A stretch of 64,000 nucleotides of DNA, taken from contig NZ_CP042433.1 in assembly GCF_007970805.1 (NCBI RefSeq), forward strand, positions 2,108,001-2,172,000. The letters are read 5' to 3'. Positions 40,903 to 50,079 of this stretch are shown here, one piece after another (positions within the stretch are counted from its first letter, which is position 1; the number at the start of each line of letters is the position of its first letter). Under the pieces are notes generated by a model. That model saw only the letters and a program-made list of their open reading frames with translations. It was not told where the DNA came from and ran no database searches. Source of the stretch: Flavisolibacter ginsenosidimutans (GTDB taxonomy: Bacteria > Bacteroidota > Bacteroidia > Chitinophagales > Chitinophagaceae). Both the position numbers and the translations under genes were made by a program.

Positions 40903-41916
40903 TTAAAACCGTGGACACAGCACCGCATTGGCCGCAGAATTTTCTCTATCCAAGAAACCAACGTACGTCAAAGACATCTCGTATCCGCCTCTTCCGTAAC
41001 TGGTGGTGGAAAGTTTCGAAACGTTTACGTCATAGCTCATCGAAAGCTGAAAGGGACGGTAATGCAACTGGAAAACCGGAATGAGCGCATCGCCCCAGCG
41101 CATGAAGCCGCCGGCGCCGACGGTAAAATCAGGGTCGTCGGTATAAGGGCCAATTTTCTGCGAGTAAACAATGCCCGAAAGTTTTTCGCTGTACGAACCC
41201 TGTTGCACGTAATCGTTGTGAACGGTGAGGTAGGCGCTTTCGTTCAACCCGAATTTTACGTCGCCGCTGAAAACCCATTTTGGATTTACACTTACCGCAG
41301 CGTTATCGTAAAAAGAATTTTTTGGCTTGATAAAATGATGCAGGGCCGCACCGAGTACAAGGTTGTTATCCGGGTTATCGCCCAACTGCGTATTAAAGCT
41401 AAGACCCGCACTGCCGTCCCAATAACCGTACTGCGGAATCAGTCCATCTTCGCCGTCGCTACCGTTGTTGTAGGTTGTGTTGGTTGTGATCTTGCTGCGG
41501 TCTATTCTTCTTTGCACATAGCCGCCCATAAAACCGATGGAGAGGTAAGTGCTTTTTATATCGCTCAGCGATTTGTGATAGTTAATGGCCGGAAGCAATT
41601 GCGTTGTGGTAAGATTTGTTGTGCCGGCTTTGTCGTAAAAAACTTGCATCGCCAGCGTAAGGTAATCGTCGCCTTTTACCGGCAGTTTGTATTCTGCGTT
41701 GAGCGAGGTGGTTTTGTACGCATTGGTGATGCTGTTCCACTGCGAACGAAACAACGTTTGAATGCGGTAGTCGCCGTGCACAATGCCCGCCAGTGCGGGG
41801 TTGCGGTAAAGCGGCGCTTCGAAGAATTGGGAGAAATGAACGTCTTGCGAAAAGCTACAAGCCGTTAGTTGCAAGCCGCAGACAAGTGTAAAAAGTTTGC
41901 GATAAATGTTTTTCAT
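40903..41916 (-). CDS. PorP/SprF family type IX secretion membrane protein
   Basis: 337 residues with a signal peptide (about 1-23, LTACSFS). HFSQFFEAPLYRNPALAGIV is the PorP/SprF signature at the mature N-terminus; the rest is a predicted outer-membrane barrel (LSIGFMGGYVQRRI, PVFQLHYRPFQLSMSYDVNV). SprF-like proteins help a specific large T9SS cargo to the surface. The gene follows the PKD-repeat giant by 82 nt on the same strand, the usual cargo/SprF pair. Confidence 0.92.
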   Translation of the reverse strand: MKNIYRKLFTLVCGLQLTACSFSQDVHFSQFFEAPLYRNPALAGIVHGDYRIQTLFRSQWNSITNAYKTTSLNAEYKLPVKGDDYLTLAMQVFYDKAGTTNLTTTQLLPAINYHKSLSDIKSTYLSIGFMGGYVQRRIDRSKITTNTTYNNGSDGEDGLIPQYGYWDGSAGLSFNTQLGDNPDNNLVLGAALHHFIKPKNSFYDNAAVSVNPKWVFSGDVKFGLNESAYLTVHNDYVQQGSYSEKLSGIVYSQKIGPYTDDPDFTVGAGGFMRWGDALIPVFQLHYRPFQLSMSYDVNVSKLSTTSYGRGGYEMSLTYVGFLDRENSAANAVLCPRF

Positions 41917-41932
41917 AAGTTGGATGTTTTAT

Positions 41933-42000
41933 CGTGAGACAGCAGTGTCGTATAAACCTTAAAGCCTTCCGGTTTCACGTTTGTCGTCTCACGTTTCACT
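41933..42000. repeat. heptamer word array (TTTCACG lexicon)
   Basis: CGTGAGAC (41933-41940) is the exact complement of 41986-41993. The right side reads TTTCACG, TTTGTCG, TCTCACG, TTTCACT (41973-42000) in register and runs into the stop codon of the PKD gene. Lies between the PKD protein and PorP/SprF genes. Confidence 0.78.
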
Positions 42001-45000
42001 ATTTCAGCAATGTCACGTTTCCGTTATACGTTAGCACTTCGTTGTTCAGGCATATCACTTCGCATGTATACACATACACATCGGGCGGAAGCGTTGCACC
42101 TTTGAAGGTTCCGTTCCAGCCAAAGCTTGCGTCGTTTGCGTCAACGTTTTCGGCCGTGAAAACAATCTCGCCCCAGCGGTCGTAAATCCGCAGCGATTTG
42201 ATTTTGTGAATGCCGCTGCCGCGTGGATAAAACACGTCGTTCTTGCCGTCGTTGTTCGGTGAAAACGTGTTTGGTATAAACAGGTTGCCGCCGTTGCAAA
42301 TGGCGTAAATGGTTACTTCATCGGCCGAGGTGCAGCCACCTCCGTTCACAACCTGAACTTTGTACGTATTCTGCGCGCCTTTGGTTTGTACCGTTGGCGA
42401 AGGGCATGTCGTGCAGCTCAGGCTTTGCATCGGGTTGTTCCATTGATAGCCAACCACATCGTTTGAATACCGGGGTGTCAGGGTTAGCGTTGCTCCAATG
42501 GAAACGGTTTGGTCTGTGCCTGCGTCCACTGTCGGGTAAGACCAGACCTTGACGAAAACATAACCGGTATCGGTAAAGCAATTGAAATTGTCGCGGGCAA
42601 TAACCTGGTAATTTGTTGTAGTCATCGGGGCCGCATTGGTAATACCGGCTCTTGGATTTACGACCGCTGTTGACGGAAACCACGTGTATTGATCGGCACC
42701 GCCGGCGCGAAGGTGCACCGTTGAACCCGCGCAAACCGTATCGCCTTGCCCAACTTGCAGGCTAAAGGGTTGATGCACCCTTACCATAATTGAATCCGAA
42801 GCCACACAACCAAAAGCCGAGGTGCCTGTAACAACGTATTGCGTTGAATCTGTTGGCGCAGCCAAAGGACTGGTGCAACTTGTACAACTCAGTGTAGTAG
42901 ATGCGTTCCATGCGTATGTAGCTGCACCGTTTGCGTTCAGTTGCGCAAAGCTTCCGCGGCAAACAAAAACATCCGGGCCGGCATCAACCTTTGGTATCGG
43001 GTAAGCGTTGATGACGGCAGTGGCCGTGTCTTTACAGCCGTGATCATCCGTTGCCAGGGCTGTGACGTTGTATGCATTGGCAAGGCTGTAAACCAGCGGC
43101 GACGGGTTTTGCTGCGTATCGGTATGACCGTTGCCAAAATTCCAAAGCCAGGAAAGTTTTGTTGGATCGCCGGCCGCTACGTTTCCGTTCAGCGAAACCG
43201 GCAGCGGTACGCAACCCGATAAATCATGCGAGATAAAAATCTGCGGCGCCGCGTAAACTTTTACCGTGTCAACGTAGCGCAACGAATCAAGACAACCACT
43301 TTGAGAGGTGACGCTTAACGAAACCGTGTAAAAGCCCGGTGCGTTGTACGAGTGCGAAGGATGTTGCGCATTGCTTGTGGCGCCGTCGCCAAAATTCCAG
43401 CTGTAAGCCGTGATGAAGTCGTTGCCAACGGTTGTGTTGGTAAACTGCACCGTACCGTTGTCGCAAAATTTATTTCCATTTAATGCAAATCCTGACGATA
43501 TGCCGGTTACGTGAACAGTGTCGGCTCCGAAAATGGGTACGCTGCAGCCGCCCGAATCGGTCAGGATTAATTTGGGCAGGTAATCACCCGCATTCAAATA
43601 CGTATGCGAAATGACTGAGTCGTTCACTAACGAAATGTTTCCATCGGCAAAATCCCACGTGTACGTTGCAATGCTTTTTGCGGTGGCGGTAAAATTTACG
43701 GTCAACGGTTTGCAACCTGTGAGCGGCGCATAGGTAAAGCTTCCGCTTGGGCCTTTGATTATGATTTGCTTTGTGGCGATATCGGTGCAACCGCCGGGGC
43801 CTTTCACGGTAAGCACTGCATTGTAAATGCCTGCCGTTGTATAAAAATGCGAAGGCGAATCGAGCGTTGATGATGTGCCGTCGCCAAAATCCCAGTTAAT
43901 GGAAGTATAATCGGTTGATTGCTGTGCGAAATGTACGAGCAAGGGCGGGCAGGTGCTGAACGAATCGGAAACGGTGAACCTTGCCTTGGGATAAGAGATG
44001 GAAATATAATTCGGCTTCGTCAACGAATCTTTACAACCGTAACTGTCGGTTATGACGAGCTTAATGCCGTAAGTTCCGATGCTTGCATAATTGTGCACCG
44101 GGTTAACGGCAGTTGAGCTAAGGCCGTCGCCGAAATTCCAAACCTGCTGCAGGTTGTTCCCGGTTGACGTATTGACAAAAGAAATGGGTTTGCCCGTGCA
44201 GGTAACCGTATCGGTTGAATAAAAGTCAGCTTTGGGTTGAACAATGACAACGGCAGCGGCTTTCGATAAAACATCGCTGCAGCCGAAGGCATCTTTCACC
44301 AACAAGCTTACGGTGTAGTTACCGGCAGCCGCATAACTATGTTGATAAGGCGGAAGGCTTGTCGAATCAATTGTGCCGTCGCCGTAATTCCATTGCCAGT
44401 TTACAATTGGGTGCGTGCCGTCGCTTGTTGACTTGTTAGTAAAGCTTGTGCTGTTGTTGTAAAGGCAAGCAACGCCTACCGAAACGGAAAAGTTTGCCAC
44501 GGGACCGTATACGTTAACGCTGCCTTTCGCGGTATCCTTGCAACCCAAAACATCGGTGATGATTAAGCTGGCCGTGTACGAGCCGGTTGCATTATAAATG
44601 TGCGTTGCAAGCGTATCGGCAGTTGACGTCGTACCGTCGCCAAAATCCCATTGCCACGATGAAATGTTTGCAGCGTTTATACCCGTTGCGTGAAAGACAG
44701 CCGTGGTGTTCCGGCAAACCACCGTATCTACCGTAAAACCAGCCTTTTCATTTACAATGCGCACGGTTCGTGTAGCGGAATTCTGACAGGTATCATTACT
44801 CACAGATAAGGTGACCTGATAACTTCCTGCGTTGGTGTAGGTATGCACAGGATTTTGTTGAGTAGAAGTTGTGCCATCGCCAAAGCTCCAGTACCACGAT
44901 GTAGCCCCAACGGAAGCATCAGTAAACGTTTTGGTGTACTTGTGATTGCAGTCGTTCTGCACCAAAAAATTGGCAATCGGCGGTTTAATGTAAACCGCAT

Positions 45001-46813
45001 TTTTTATGCGAAACGTGTCGGGGCAAGTGTTGTTGTACACAATCAACTGCACGTTAAAATAACCGGTATCGGAATATTGATATGTTGGATTTTGTTGTGA
45101 GGATGTGCCGCCATCGCCAAAGGTCCAAGACCACTGGTCAATTGTGCCCGTGCTGTTGTCGGTAAACGAAACGGGTTGAAAAGCGCAAACCCTGGTGGGA
45201 TTCAGCGTAAAAGAAGCTTTTGGCTTTAGGCCAACTCTCACTGCGTTAGCAAGTACAACTGAGTCGTTACAACCTGTGCTTGTGGTGAAAACCAGCGTCA
45301 CGCTGTACGTACCGGCGTTTGTATAAGTATGCGTTGGTGTTGCCAAGGTGGAGGTTGAGCCATCGCCAAATTTCCATAAGTAATTTGTCAGAACATGATT
45401 GGAAAGAGCCGTCGCCGTTGGATTAATGGTGACGGGTGCACAACCATTTTGCGGCAGGTTGTTCAGAACAACTTGCGGCTGTTGAATGCGAACGAAATCC
45501 GTTTTGGTAAGTGTTTGACTGCAACCCCTGGCGTTGGTCACGGTTAACGAAACGGTATAACTTCCCAGTGTTGTATAAGTATGCGAAGGGCTTGTTGCCG
45601 TTGATGTAGTGCTGTCGCCAAAATCCCAAACCATCGTTCCGCCGCCCGTTGTCGCATTGGTAAAATTTACAGTTGCGGGCGCCGAACAAAAAACTTTTGT
45701 TGCCGCATCAAAAGACGGCTGTGGTTTTGCCGAAACAAAAATTTGTTTGCTCGCCGAATCAAAGCATCCGCCAAAATCGGCTTTGAGTTTTACGGTGTAC
45801 GTTCCGGGTGTGTTGTAAACAACGGTCGGATTTTGTTGGGTTGAAAATGACCCGCCGCCAAAATCCCAGGCGTTTGCAACGGGTGTCGGCACAGATGTAT
45901 TGGTGAAGGAAACCGTTGTGCCCGCACAAACGCTGTCCAGCGCATCAAAGCCTGCGTGTACGTTGCCAATAGTAACCAGGTTTGCTTTGCGAACGGTATC
46001 TGTACAACCTTGCGGACTGGTAACGGCCAGCATCACCGAATAAGAGCCGTTTGCGGTGTAGGTATGCGAAGGATTGAGAAGCCCGCTATTTCCTCCGTCG
46101 CCAAAACTCCAGTTATAAACCAGCGGTCCGGGCCCTGTACTCGTGTTTGTGAAGTTTACCAAAGCCGGAGCCGAACAAGTGCCGGGGCCTGTGGTACTAA
46201 ACGATGCGGCAACACCGTTGGCTACCGAAATATATTGGGGCTTTGTAATGGTCTTGCTGCAACCTGCCGAGTTGATTACCCGAAGCGTAACCGTAAAACT
46301 TCCGGCACTAGTGTAAACGTGCAACGGGTTTTGCTGTGAAGACGTGGTGCCATCGCCGAAGTCCCAAAACCAGGAGACAAGGCCTCCGTTATTGGCCATG
46401 CTTTCGTCGCTAAAACTTACCGACAAGGGAAAGCAGCCCGTGGTTTTGTTGGCCGTGAAAGCCGCAGTGGGAGCGGGAAACACCGTGATGTAGTCTGTCT
46501 TTATTACCGAGTCTGCGCTGCCGGCTGCGTTGCGCACTACCAGCTTTACAGCGTAAGTACCGGGGTTGAAATACGTGGTGGAAGGATTGCGCAAAAGTGA
46601 AGTAACGCCGTTGCCAAGATCCCATCGCCATTGCGTAGGATTACCGGTTGATGCGTCAAAAAAATTCACCACCAGCGGCGAACAGCCGGAACGGGAAGGC
46701 AAAGCGTTAAACGCGGCAGAAAGTTGTGCAGAAGCCAAACCATGGCAGCACAAAAAGAAAAGAAATGCCAAGAGGCGGCACTGGTTCTTCAACACAGTTA
46801 CAGGATTGGACAT
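41999..46813 (-). CDS. giant PKD-repeat surface protein with T9SS type B sorting domain
   Basis: 1604 residues with a signal peptide (about 1-30, ending GLASAQ). I count 15 PKD-like repeats with the 'W-x-F/L-G-D-G-x-x-S ... P-x-H-x-Y-x-x-x-G-x-Y-x-V-x-L' pattern, such as WFWDFGDGTTSSQQNP and WYWSFGDGTTSTQQNP, then three shorter Ig-like segments (YAWNASTTLSCTSC and others). The C-terminus CNGGNLFIPNTFSPNNDGKN ... IYDRWGE ... GWNGTFKG is the gliding-motility-associated type B domain. Likely a cell-surface adhesin or gliding filament exported by T9SS with the downstream SprF. The start codon lies within a heptamer array; no other start gives the signal peptide. Confidence 0.92.
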   Translation of the reverse strand: MSNPVTVLKNQCRLLAFLFFLCCHGLASAQLSAAFNALPSRSGCSPLVVNFFDASTGNPTQWRWDLGNGVTSLLRNPSTTYFNPGTYAVKLVVRNAAGSADSVIKTDYITVFPAPTAAFTANKTTGCFPLSVSFSDESMANNGGLVSWFWDFGDGTTSSQQNPLHVYTSAGSFTVTLRVINSAGCSKTITKPQYISVANGVAASFSTTGPGTCSAPALVNFTNTSTGPGPLVYNWSFGDGGNSGLLNPSHTYTANGSYSVMLAVTSPQGCTDTVRKANLVTIGNVHAGFDALDSVCAGTTVSFTNTSVPTPVANAWDFGGGSFSTQQNPTVVYNTPGTYTVKLKADFGGCFDSASKQIFVSAKPQPSFDAATKVFCSAPATVNFTNATTGGGTMVWDFGDSTTSTATSPSHTYTTLGSYTVSLTVTNARGCSQTLTKTDFVRIQQPQVVLNNLPQNGCAPVTINPTATALSNHVLTNYLWKFGDGSTSTLATPTHTYTNAGTYSVTLVFTTSTGCNDSVVLANAVRVGLKPKASFTLNPTRVCAFQPVSFTDNSTGTIDQWSWTFGDGGTSSQQNPTYQYSDTGYFNVQLIVYNNTCPDTFRIKNAVYIKPPIANFLVQNDCNHKYTKTFTDASVGATSWYWSFGDGTTSTQQNPVHTYTNAGSYQVTLSVSNDTCQNSATRTVRIVNEKAGFTVDTVVCRNTTAVFHATGINAANISSWQWDFGDGTTSTADTLATHIYNATGSYTASLIITDVLGCKDTAKGSVNVYGPVANFSVSVGVACLYNNSTSFTNKSTSDGTHPIVNWQWNYGDGTIDSTSLPPYQHSYAAAGNYTVSLLVKDAFGCSDVLSKAAAVVIVQPKADFYSTDTVTCTGKPISFVNTSTGNNLQQVWNFGDGLSSTAVNPVHNYASIGTYGIKLVITDSYGCKDSLTKPNYISISYPKARFTVSDSFSTCPPLLVHFAQQSTDYTSINWDFGDGTSSTLDSPSHFYTTAGIYNAVLTVKGPGGCTDIATKQIIIKGPSGSFTYAPLTGCKPLTVNFTATAKSIATYTWDFADGNISLVNDSVISHTYLNAGDYLPKLILTDSGGCSVPIFGADTVHVTGISSGFALNGNKFCDNGTVQFTNTTVGNDFITAYSWNFGDGATSNAQHPSHSYNAPGFYTVSLSVTSQSGCLDSLRYVDTVKVYAAPQIFISHDLSGCVPLPVSLNGNVAAGDPTKLSWLWNFGNGHTDTQQNPSPLVYSLANAYNVTALATDDHGCKDTATAVINAYPIPKVDAGPDVFVCRGSFAQLNANGAATYAWNASTTLSCTSCTSPLAAPTDSTQYVVTGTSAFGCVASDSIMVRVHQPFSLQVGQGDTVCAGSTVHLRAGGADQYTWFPSTAVVNPRAGITNAAPMTTTNYQVIARDNFNCFTDTGYVFVKVWSYPTVDAGTDQTVSIGATLTLTPRYSNDVVGYQWNNPMQSLSCTTCPSPTVQTKGAQNTYKVQVVNGGGCTSADEVTIYAICNGGNLFIPNTFSPNNDGKNDVFYPRGSGIHKIKSLRIYDRWGEIVFTAENVDANDASFGWNGTFKGATLPPDVYVYTCEVICLNNEVLTYNGNVTLLK

Positions 46814-46823
46814 TGGACGTTGA
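46803..46823. repeat. heptamer half-array at the PKD gene start
   Basis: GGATTGG, ACATTGG, ACGTTGA in register. On the minus strand this reads CCAATGT and CCAATCC and provides the ATG of the PKD protein and its second to fourth codons. Confidence 0.5.
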
Positions 46824-47044
46824 GTTTTACGCAGGATAGAATTCGGGGCCGAAGATATTTTCCCGAATTTATATTTCTAAACCTTTGCCCTCTTTTTTTC
46901 AGAAACAGGGGAAGACTGCGTTTTTTACTTCGTGTTTTTACGAAGGCATGTGCAAAAAATCCTGACAGAAAACAGGAAAATCCAGATACCAACCCATTCG
47001 CATGAGGCGTGTACGCATTACATTTACAACCTAAGTTTTGTTTT

Positions 47045-47488
47045 ATGCGAACCGTAAACGACATTCTACAGTCCAAAGCCAAACCCTTTAATGAAATCGC
47101 GTCCGATACGCTGGTCATTGACGCGTTGAAGATGCTCAACTCCATTAACCTGAGTTACCTGGTGGTAATGGACAACGACCAGTACAAAGGCATTTTTTCC
47201 GAAAGGGATTACAGCCGCAACGTAATTTTAAAAGGCCGCCACAGCGACAGCACAACGGTAGCCGAAGTGATGACAATCGACTTGCCCGTTGTGGAAGTGG
47301 ACGCGACCGTTGAGCAGTGCATTCACCTGATAGACCAGCATAAAACCCGCTACCTGCTTGTGTTTAACGAAGAAAACAGCCTCGCCGGCGTCATCACCAT
47401 TCACGACTTGCTGCGCCAGATACTGAGCGATAACAGCCTGGCCCAACGACTGGTAGACGAAGACGAAGGGGACAGAGGAATTTATTAA
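47045..47488 (+). CDS. CBS-domain pair protein
   Basis: 147 residues from the ATG at 47045 (MRTVNDILQSK); the ATG at 47009 adds 12 unsupported residues. Two CBS domains: about 8-64 (IASDTLVIDALKMLNSINLS, YLVVMDNDQYKGIFSERDYS) and about 74-134 (VMTIDLPVVEVDATVEQCIH, GVITIHDLLRQIL). CBS pairs bind adenosyl nucleotides and act as sensors. It stands alone without an attached enzyme. The upstream 230 bp (46814-47044) hold the end of a word array and no other identifiable feature. Confidence 0.9.
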   Translation: MRTVNDILQSKAKPFNEIASDTLVIDALKMLNSINLSYLVVMDNDQYKGIFSERDYSRNVILKGRHSDSTTVAEVMTIDLPVVEVDATVEQCIHLIDQHKTRYLLVFNEENSLAGVITIHDLLRQILSDNSLAQRLVDEDEGDRGIY

Positions 47489-47596
47489 TCAATAATGAGT
47501 GATGAGTAAGGCTTGCTTGTACCAACAGCTACACATTCGCACAGGCCTCATGACTTTTAAACGATCCGCTCATTACTCATTATTCATCACTCATTC
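47489..47596. repeat. heptamer word array with distant inverted arms (AATAATG/CTCATTA)
   Basis: Left words AATAATG, AGTGATG, AGTAAGG (47489-47509). Right words CTCATTA, CTCATTA, TTCATCA, CTCATTC (47569-47596), the inverted lexicon. A 58-nt unrelated loop lies between. Sits between the CBS and Smr genes. Confidence 0.82.
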
Positions 47597-47604
47597 TCTT
47601 CATC

Positions 47605-47859
47605 ATGGGCCGCATCAAACTTGATCTTCACCCCATCTACAACAACAGCGCCGCCGTTGACAAAGCTTTGCAGAAGGCTTTTGAAGACGCCGTTGAAAAG
47701 AAAATCCGCGAGGTGGAAATCATTCCGGGGAAAGGCAGTGGCCAGCTTCGCAAAAAGGTTGAACGCTTTTTACAACTTCCGCACATAAAGCCGCTTTATC
47801 ACCGCATTGAGAACGACGCCAAAAACCACGGGCGGCTGTTTGTGTATTTTAAATTTTAG
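47605..47859 (+). CDS. stand-alone Smr-domain protein
   Basis: 84 residues. KLDLHPIYNNSAAVDKALQK, then EVEIIPGKGSGQLRKKVERF and HGRLFVYFKF. The LDLH start and the (I/H)GxGxGxLR motif define the Smr domain of MutS2-type endonucleases. Here the domain stands alone; it may be a small nuclease or RNA/DNA-binding protein. 116 nt after the CBS gene. Confidence 0.88.
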   Translation: MGRIKLDLHPIYNNSAAVDKALQKAFEDAVEKKIREVEIIPGKGSGQLRKKVERFLQLPHIKPLYHRIENDAKNHGRLFVYFKF

Positions 47860-47934
47860 AGGTCGTGGCTTCGCCAATGAAGCAAATCTTGAAACGCTTT
47901 TGTGGAAAAATCAACGTTATTAGCTCATAACCAT

Positions 47935-48378
47935 ATGAAACGTCTGTTGCAAGCTGTACTGCTTCTTTCCCCTTTTATTGTCTCCGTTCAAGGTCATGGG
48001 CAATTGATGAAAACATTGGAAGATGCGCACCTTATTGCCGAAAATGACAGCCTTTGGTTTCGCGGAAAACCGTTGAAGAATTTATTAAAAGAGATTGGGC
48101 CAGAAATAAAGATGGTTTCGGTGAATGGTGAAAGTTGGGCAGAGAGGCCTGCTCTTATCATTTTTCGGTTTGTTGATCGATCTATCTATTACCAATACCG
48201 GTGTGCTGAAAAGTTTCCCCTTAGCATTCAAGTAAGAATCAAAGAGTCGTTCGATTGGAAAAAATCAAAAGAAGATTATTTTAAGTGGTCGAAAACAGAT
48301 ACCGAACAGTTGGGAAATTTAACCATTGTCACGGCTCGTGTGTACGGTGAAGTTGGCGAACTGCCGCAAGCACTATGA
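47935..48378 (+). CDS. secreted hypothetical protein (147 aa)
   Basis: 147 residues with a signal peptide (MKRLLQAVLLLSPFIVSVQG). The mature part contains KTLEDAHLIAENDSLWFRGK and a beta-rich centre (RPALIIFRFVDRSIYYQYR). I do not recognise the family. It follows the Smr gene by 75 nt and is convergent with the DUF2141 gene (6 nt apart). The start at 47935 is chosen for its signal peptide. Confidence 0.6.
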   Translation: MKRLLQAVLLLSPFIVSVQGHGQLMKTLEDAHLIAENDSLWFRGKPLKNLLKEIGPEIKMVSVNGESWAERPALIIFRFVDRSIYYQYRCAEKFPLSIQVRIKESFDWKKSKEDYFKWSKTDTEQLGNLTIVTARVYGEVGELPQAL

Positions 48379-48384
48379 TAGTTC

Positions 48385-48825
48385 TCAAAAGAGATACCGC
48401 AACTTAATGTTCACCGCTGTTACACCGCTTCCCGCAACCATAAATTTATTCTCCTCAAACTTCGGCGCGGCAGCAAAAGGCAATTTATTTTGTGAGGCGC
48501 CGTAACCTTCTTTCGGAATCCCCAAAAAATTCGTGTCAAACTTTTGATTGTTGTTCGCATCGTGAATAACGGAAACGGCATAGGTGCCTTCGGGCACGTT
48601 CTCAAAAACCGCCGTTGACGCTTTGTTTGCAATACTTACGGTTAGCGTGGCAAACGGGCTGCCTTTACCGGCAAAAGCTGCCGCGTTGTTATAAAGGCAA
48701 ACAATGCAACGGCCTTTGTCATTTTCAAAATTGGTTACCTGCACCATAATTTTTGTTTGCGCAGTTGCCGCCAAAACAAAAAACGTGGAAAGCAGCAAAA
48801 GGAAAATCTTCGCGGGCATCAACAT
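48385..48825 (-). CDS. DUF2141 family secreted protein
   Basis: 146 residues with a signal peptide (about 1-22, ending ATAQ). The mature part KIMVQVTNFENDKGRCIVCL, then YNNAAAFAGKGSPFATLTVS and VPEGTYAVSVIHDANNNQKF, then DTNFLGIPKEGYGASQN, is the DUF2141 signature, a transthyretin-like beta-sandwich found in Bacteroidota. Probably periplasmic; function unknown. Confidence 0.9.
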   Translation of the reverse strand: MLMPAKIFLLLLSTFFVLAATAQTKIMVQVTNFENDKGRCIVCLYNNAAAFAGKGSPFATLTVSIANKASTAVFENVPEGTYAVSVIHDANNNQKFDTNFLGIPKEGYGASQNKLPFAAAPKFEENKFMVAGSGVTAVNIKLRYLF

Positions 48826-48952
48826 GGCTCAAAAATGCATTAATTTTTTTGCGTTCCCGGGTTCTTCCTCATTTTATGACTGCTTTTGCAGCCGCGAAAT
48901 CTTATCGTTTCGTTGCGGCGCCTTTTCAAATTAAATCCTTACTTCGCAGCCG

Positions 48953-50050
48953 ATGATCAAAAAGCTGGATTGGTACATATTGCGCAAATTCTTTGTCACC
49001 TTTCTGTTTTGCATGATGGCATTTACCGTGCTGGCGGTGGCGGTTGACAGCAGCGAAAAGACCGACGATTTTGTGAAGACCGGCCTTTCCTCCGTTGAAA
49101 TTTTGCGGCAATATTACGTAGGCTTTGTGCCCTACATCTGGGGTTTGCTTTACCCGCTGTTTGTCTTCATTGCCGTTATTTTTTTTACGTCGAAAATGGC
49201 TTTGCGTTCCGAGGTTATTGCCATGATTGCCAGCGGCACCTCCTACAACCGCTGGCTGCGGCCTTACTTCATCGGCGGCACGGCGATGGCGCTCATCTTG
49301 TTGTTGGCGAACCGTTACGCCATTCCGAAAGCAAACGAAGTGCGCAGCGATTTTGAAACCAAATACCTCAACAGCACCCTCTCGCCTTCCAATCAACAAA
49401 CGCGTTGCCCCAATTGTTTTTACAAGCGCATTGATTCGGTTACCTATGTTGGCCTTAAATATTACGACGTCAATTCAAAAGCCGCCAACAGCTTTTTTTT
49501 AGAGAGAGTCAAAAAAAACAAGGTGGTTTATAACCTTCGTGCCGACCGCATTGAATGGGATTCGACAAAGCGAAACTGGAAGCTGCTGAACGTGGTGGAA
49601 CGCACCATTGACAGCATGAAGGAAACGGTGGTGCAGACGCCGCAAAAAAATGTGGCCTTGAACCTTCAGCCGTCTGAACTGCGCAACGACGAATTTTTAA
49701 AAGACAAATTAACCTCTCCGGAACTGCAGCATTTCATCCGCCTGGAAGAACAGCGGGCCACAGAAGGGCTGGCGCCGCTGAAAGTGGAGATGTACCGCCG
49801 CGACGCAACGCCTTTCTCGGTTTTGCTTTTAACGCTCATCGGCGCCATCATTGCGGGCCGCAAAACCCGCGGCGGCAGCGGGCTGCATCTTGCCATCGGC
49901 ATTATGGTTGCCTCGTTGTTTATTTTGTCCGACCGCTTTTCCACTGTGTTTGCCATCAAGAGCAGTTTTCCGCCGGCACTGGCGGCTTGGGTGCCGAATA
50001 TTATTTTTAGCGTCGTGGCTTATTATCTCTACCGAAAAGCGCCAAAGTAA
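48953..50050 (+). CDS. LptF/LptG family permease
   Basis: 365 residues. Three N-terminal helices (about 12-30, 58-80, 100-118), a large periplasmic beta-jellyroll (about 125-275) and three C-terminal helices (from TPFSVLLLTLIGAIIAGRKT to IIFSVVAYYLYRKAPK). IKKLDWYILRKFFVTFLFCM is the typical start. LptF and LptG form the inner-membrane LPS exporter with LptB. The G or F identity is uncertain; I favour LptG-like. Followed by a glycosyltransferase gene, consistent with envelope biogenesis. Confidence 0.88.
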   Translation: MIKKLDWYILRKFFVTFLFCMMAFTVLAVAVDSSEKTDDFVKTGLSSVEILRQYYVGFVPYIWGLLYPLFVFIAVIFFTSKMALRSEVIAMIASGTSYNRWLRPYFIGGTAMALILLLANRYAIPKANEVRSDFETKYLNSTLSPSNQQTRCPNCFYKRIDSVTYVGLKYYDVNSKAANSFFLERVKKNKVVYNLRADRIEWDSTKRNWKLLNVVERTIDSMKETVVQTPQKNVALNLQPSELRNDEFLKDKLTSPELQHFIRLEEQRATEGLAPLKVEMYRRDATPFSVLLLTLIGAIIAGRKTRGGSGLHLAIGIMVASLFILSDRFSTVFAIKSSFPPALAAWVPNIIFSVVAYYLYRKAPK

Positions 50051-50065
50051 ACACGGGCTCGGTGC

Positions 50066-50073
50066 TATATTTG
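50066..50073 (+). promoter_or_regulatory. -7 box before the glycosyltransferase gene
   Basis: TATATTTG, exact TAnnTTTG match, 6 nt before the ATG at 50080, in the 29-nt gap after the LptF/G gene. Confidence 0.55.
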
Positions 50074-50079
50074 CGGCTT

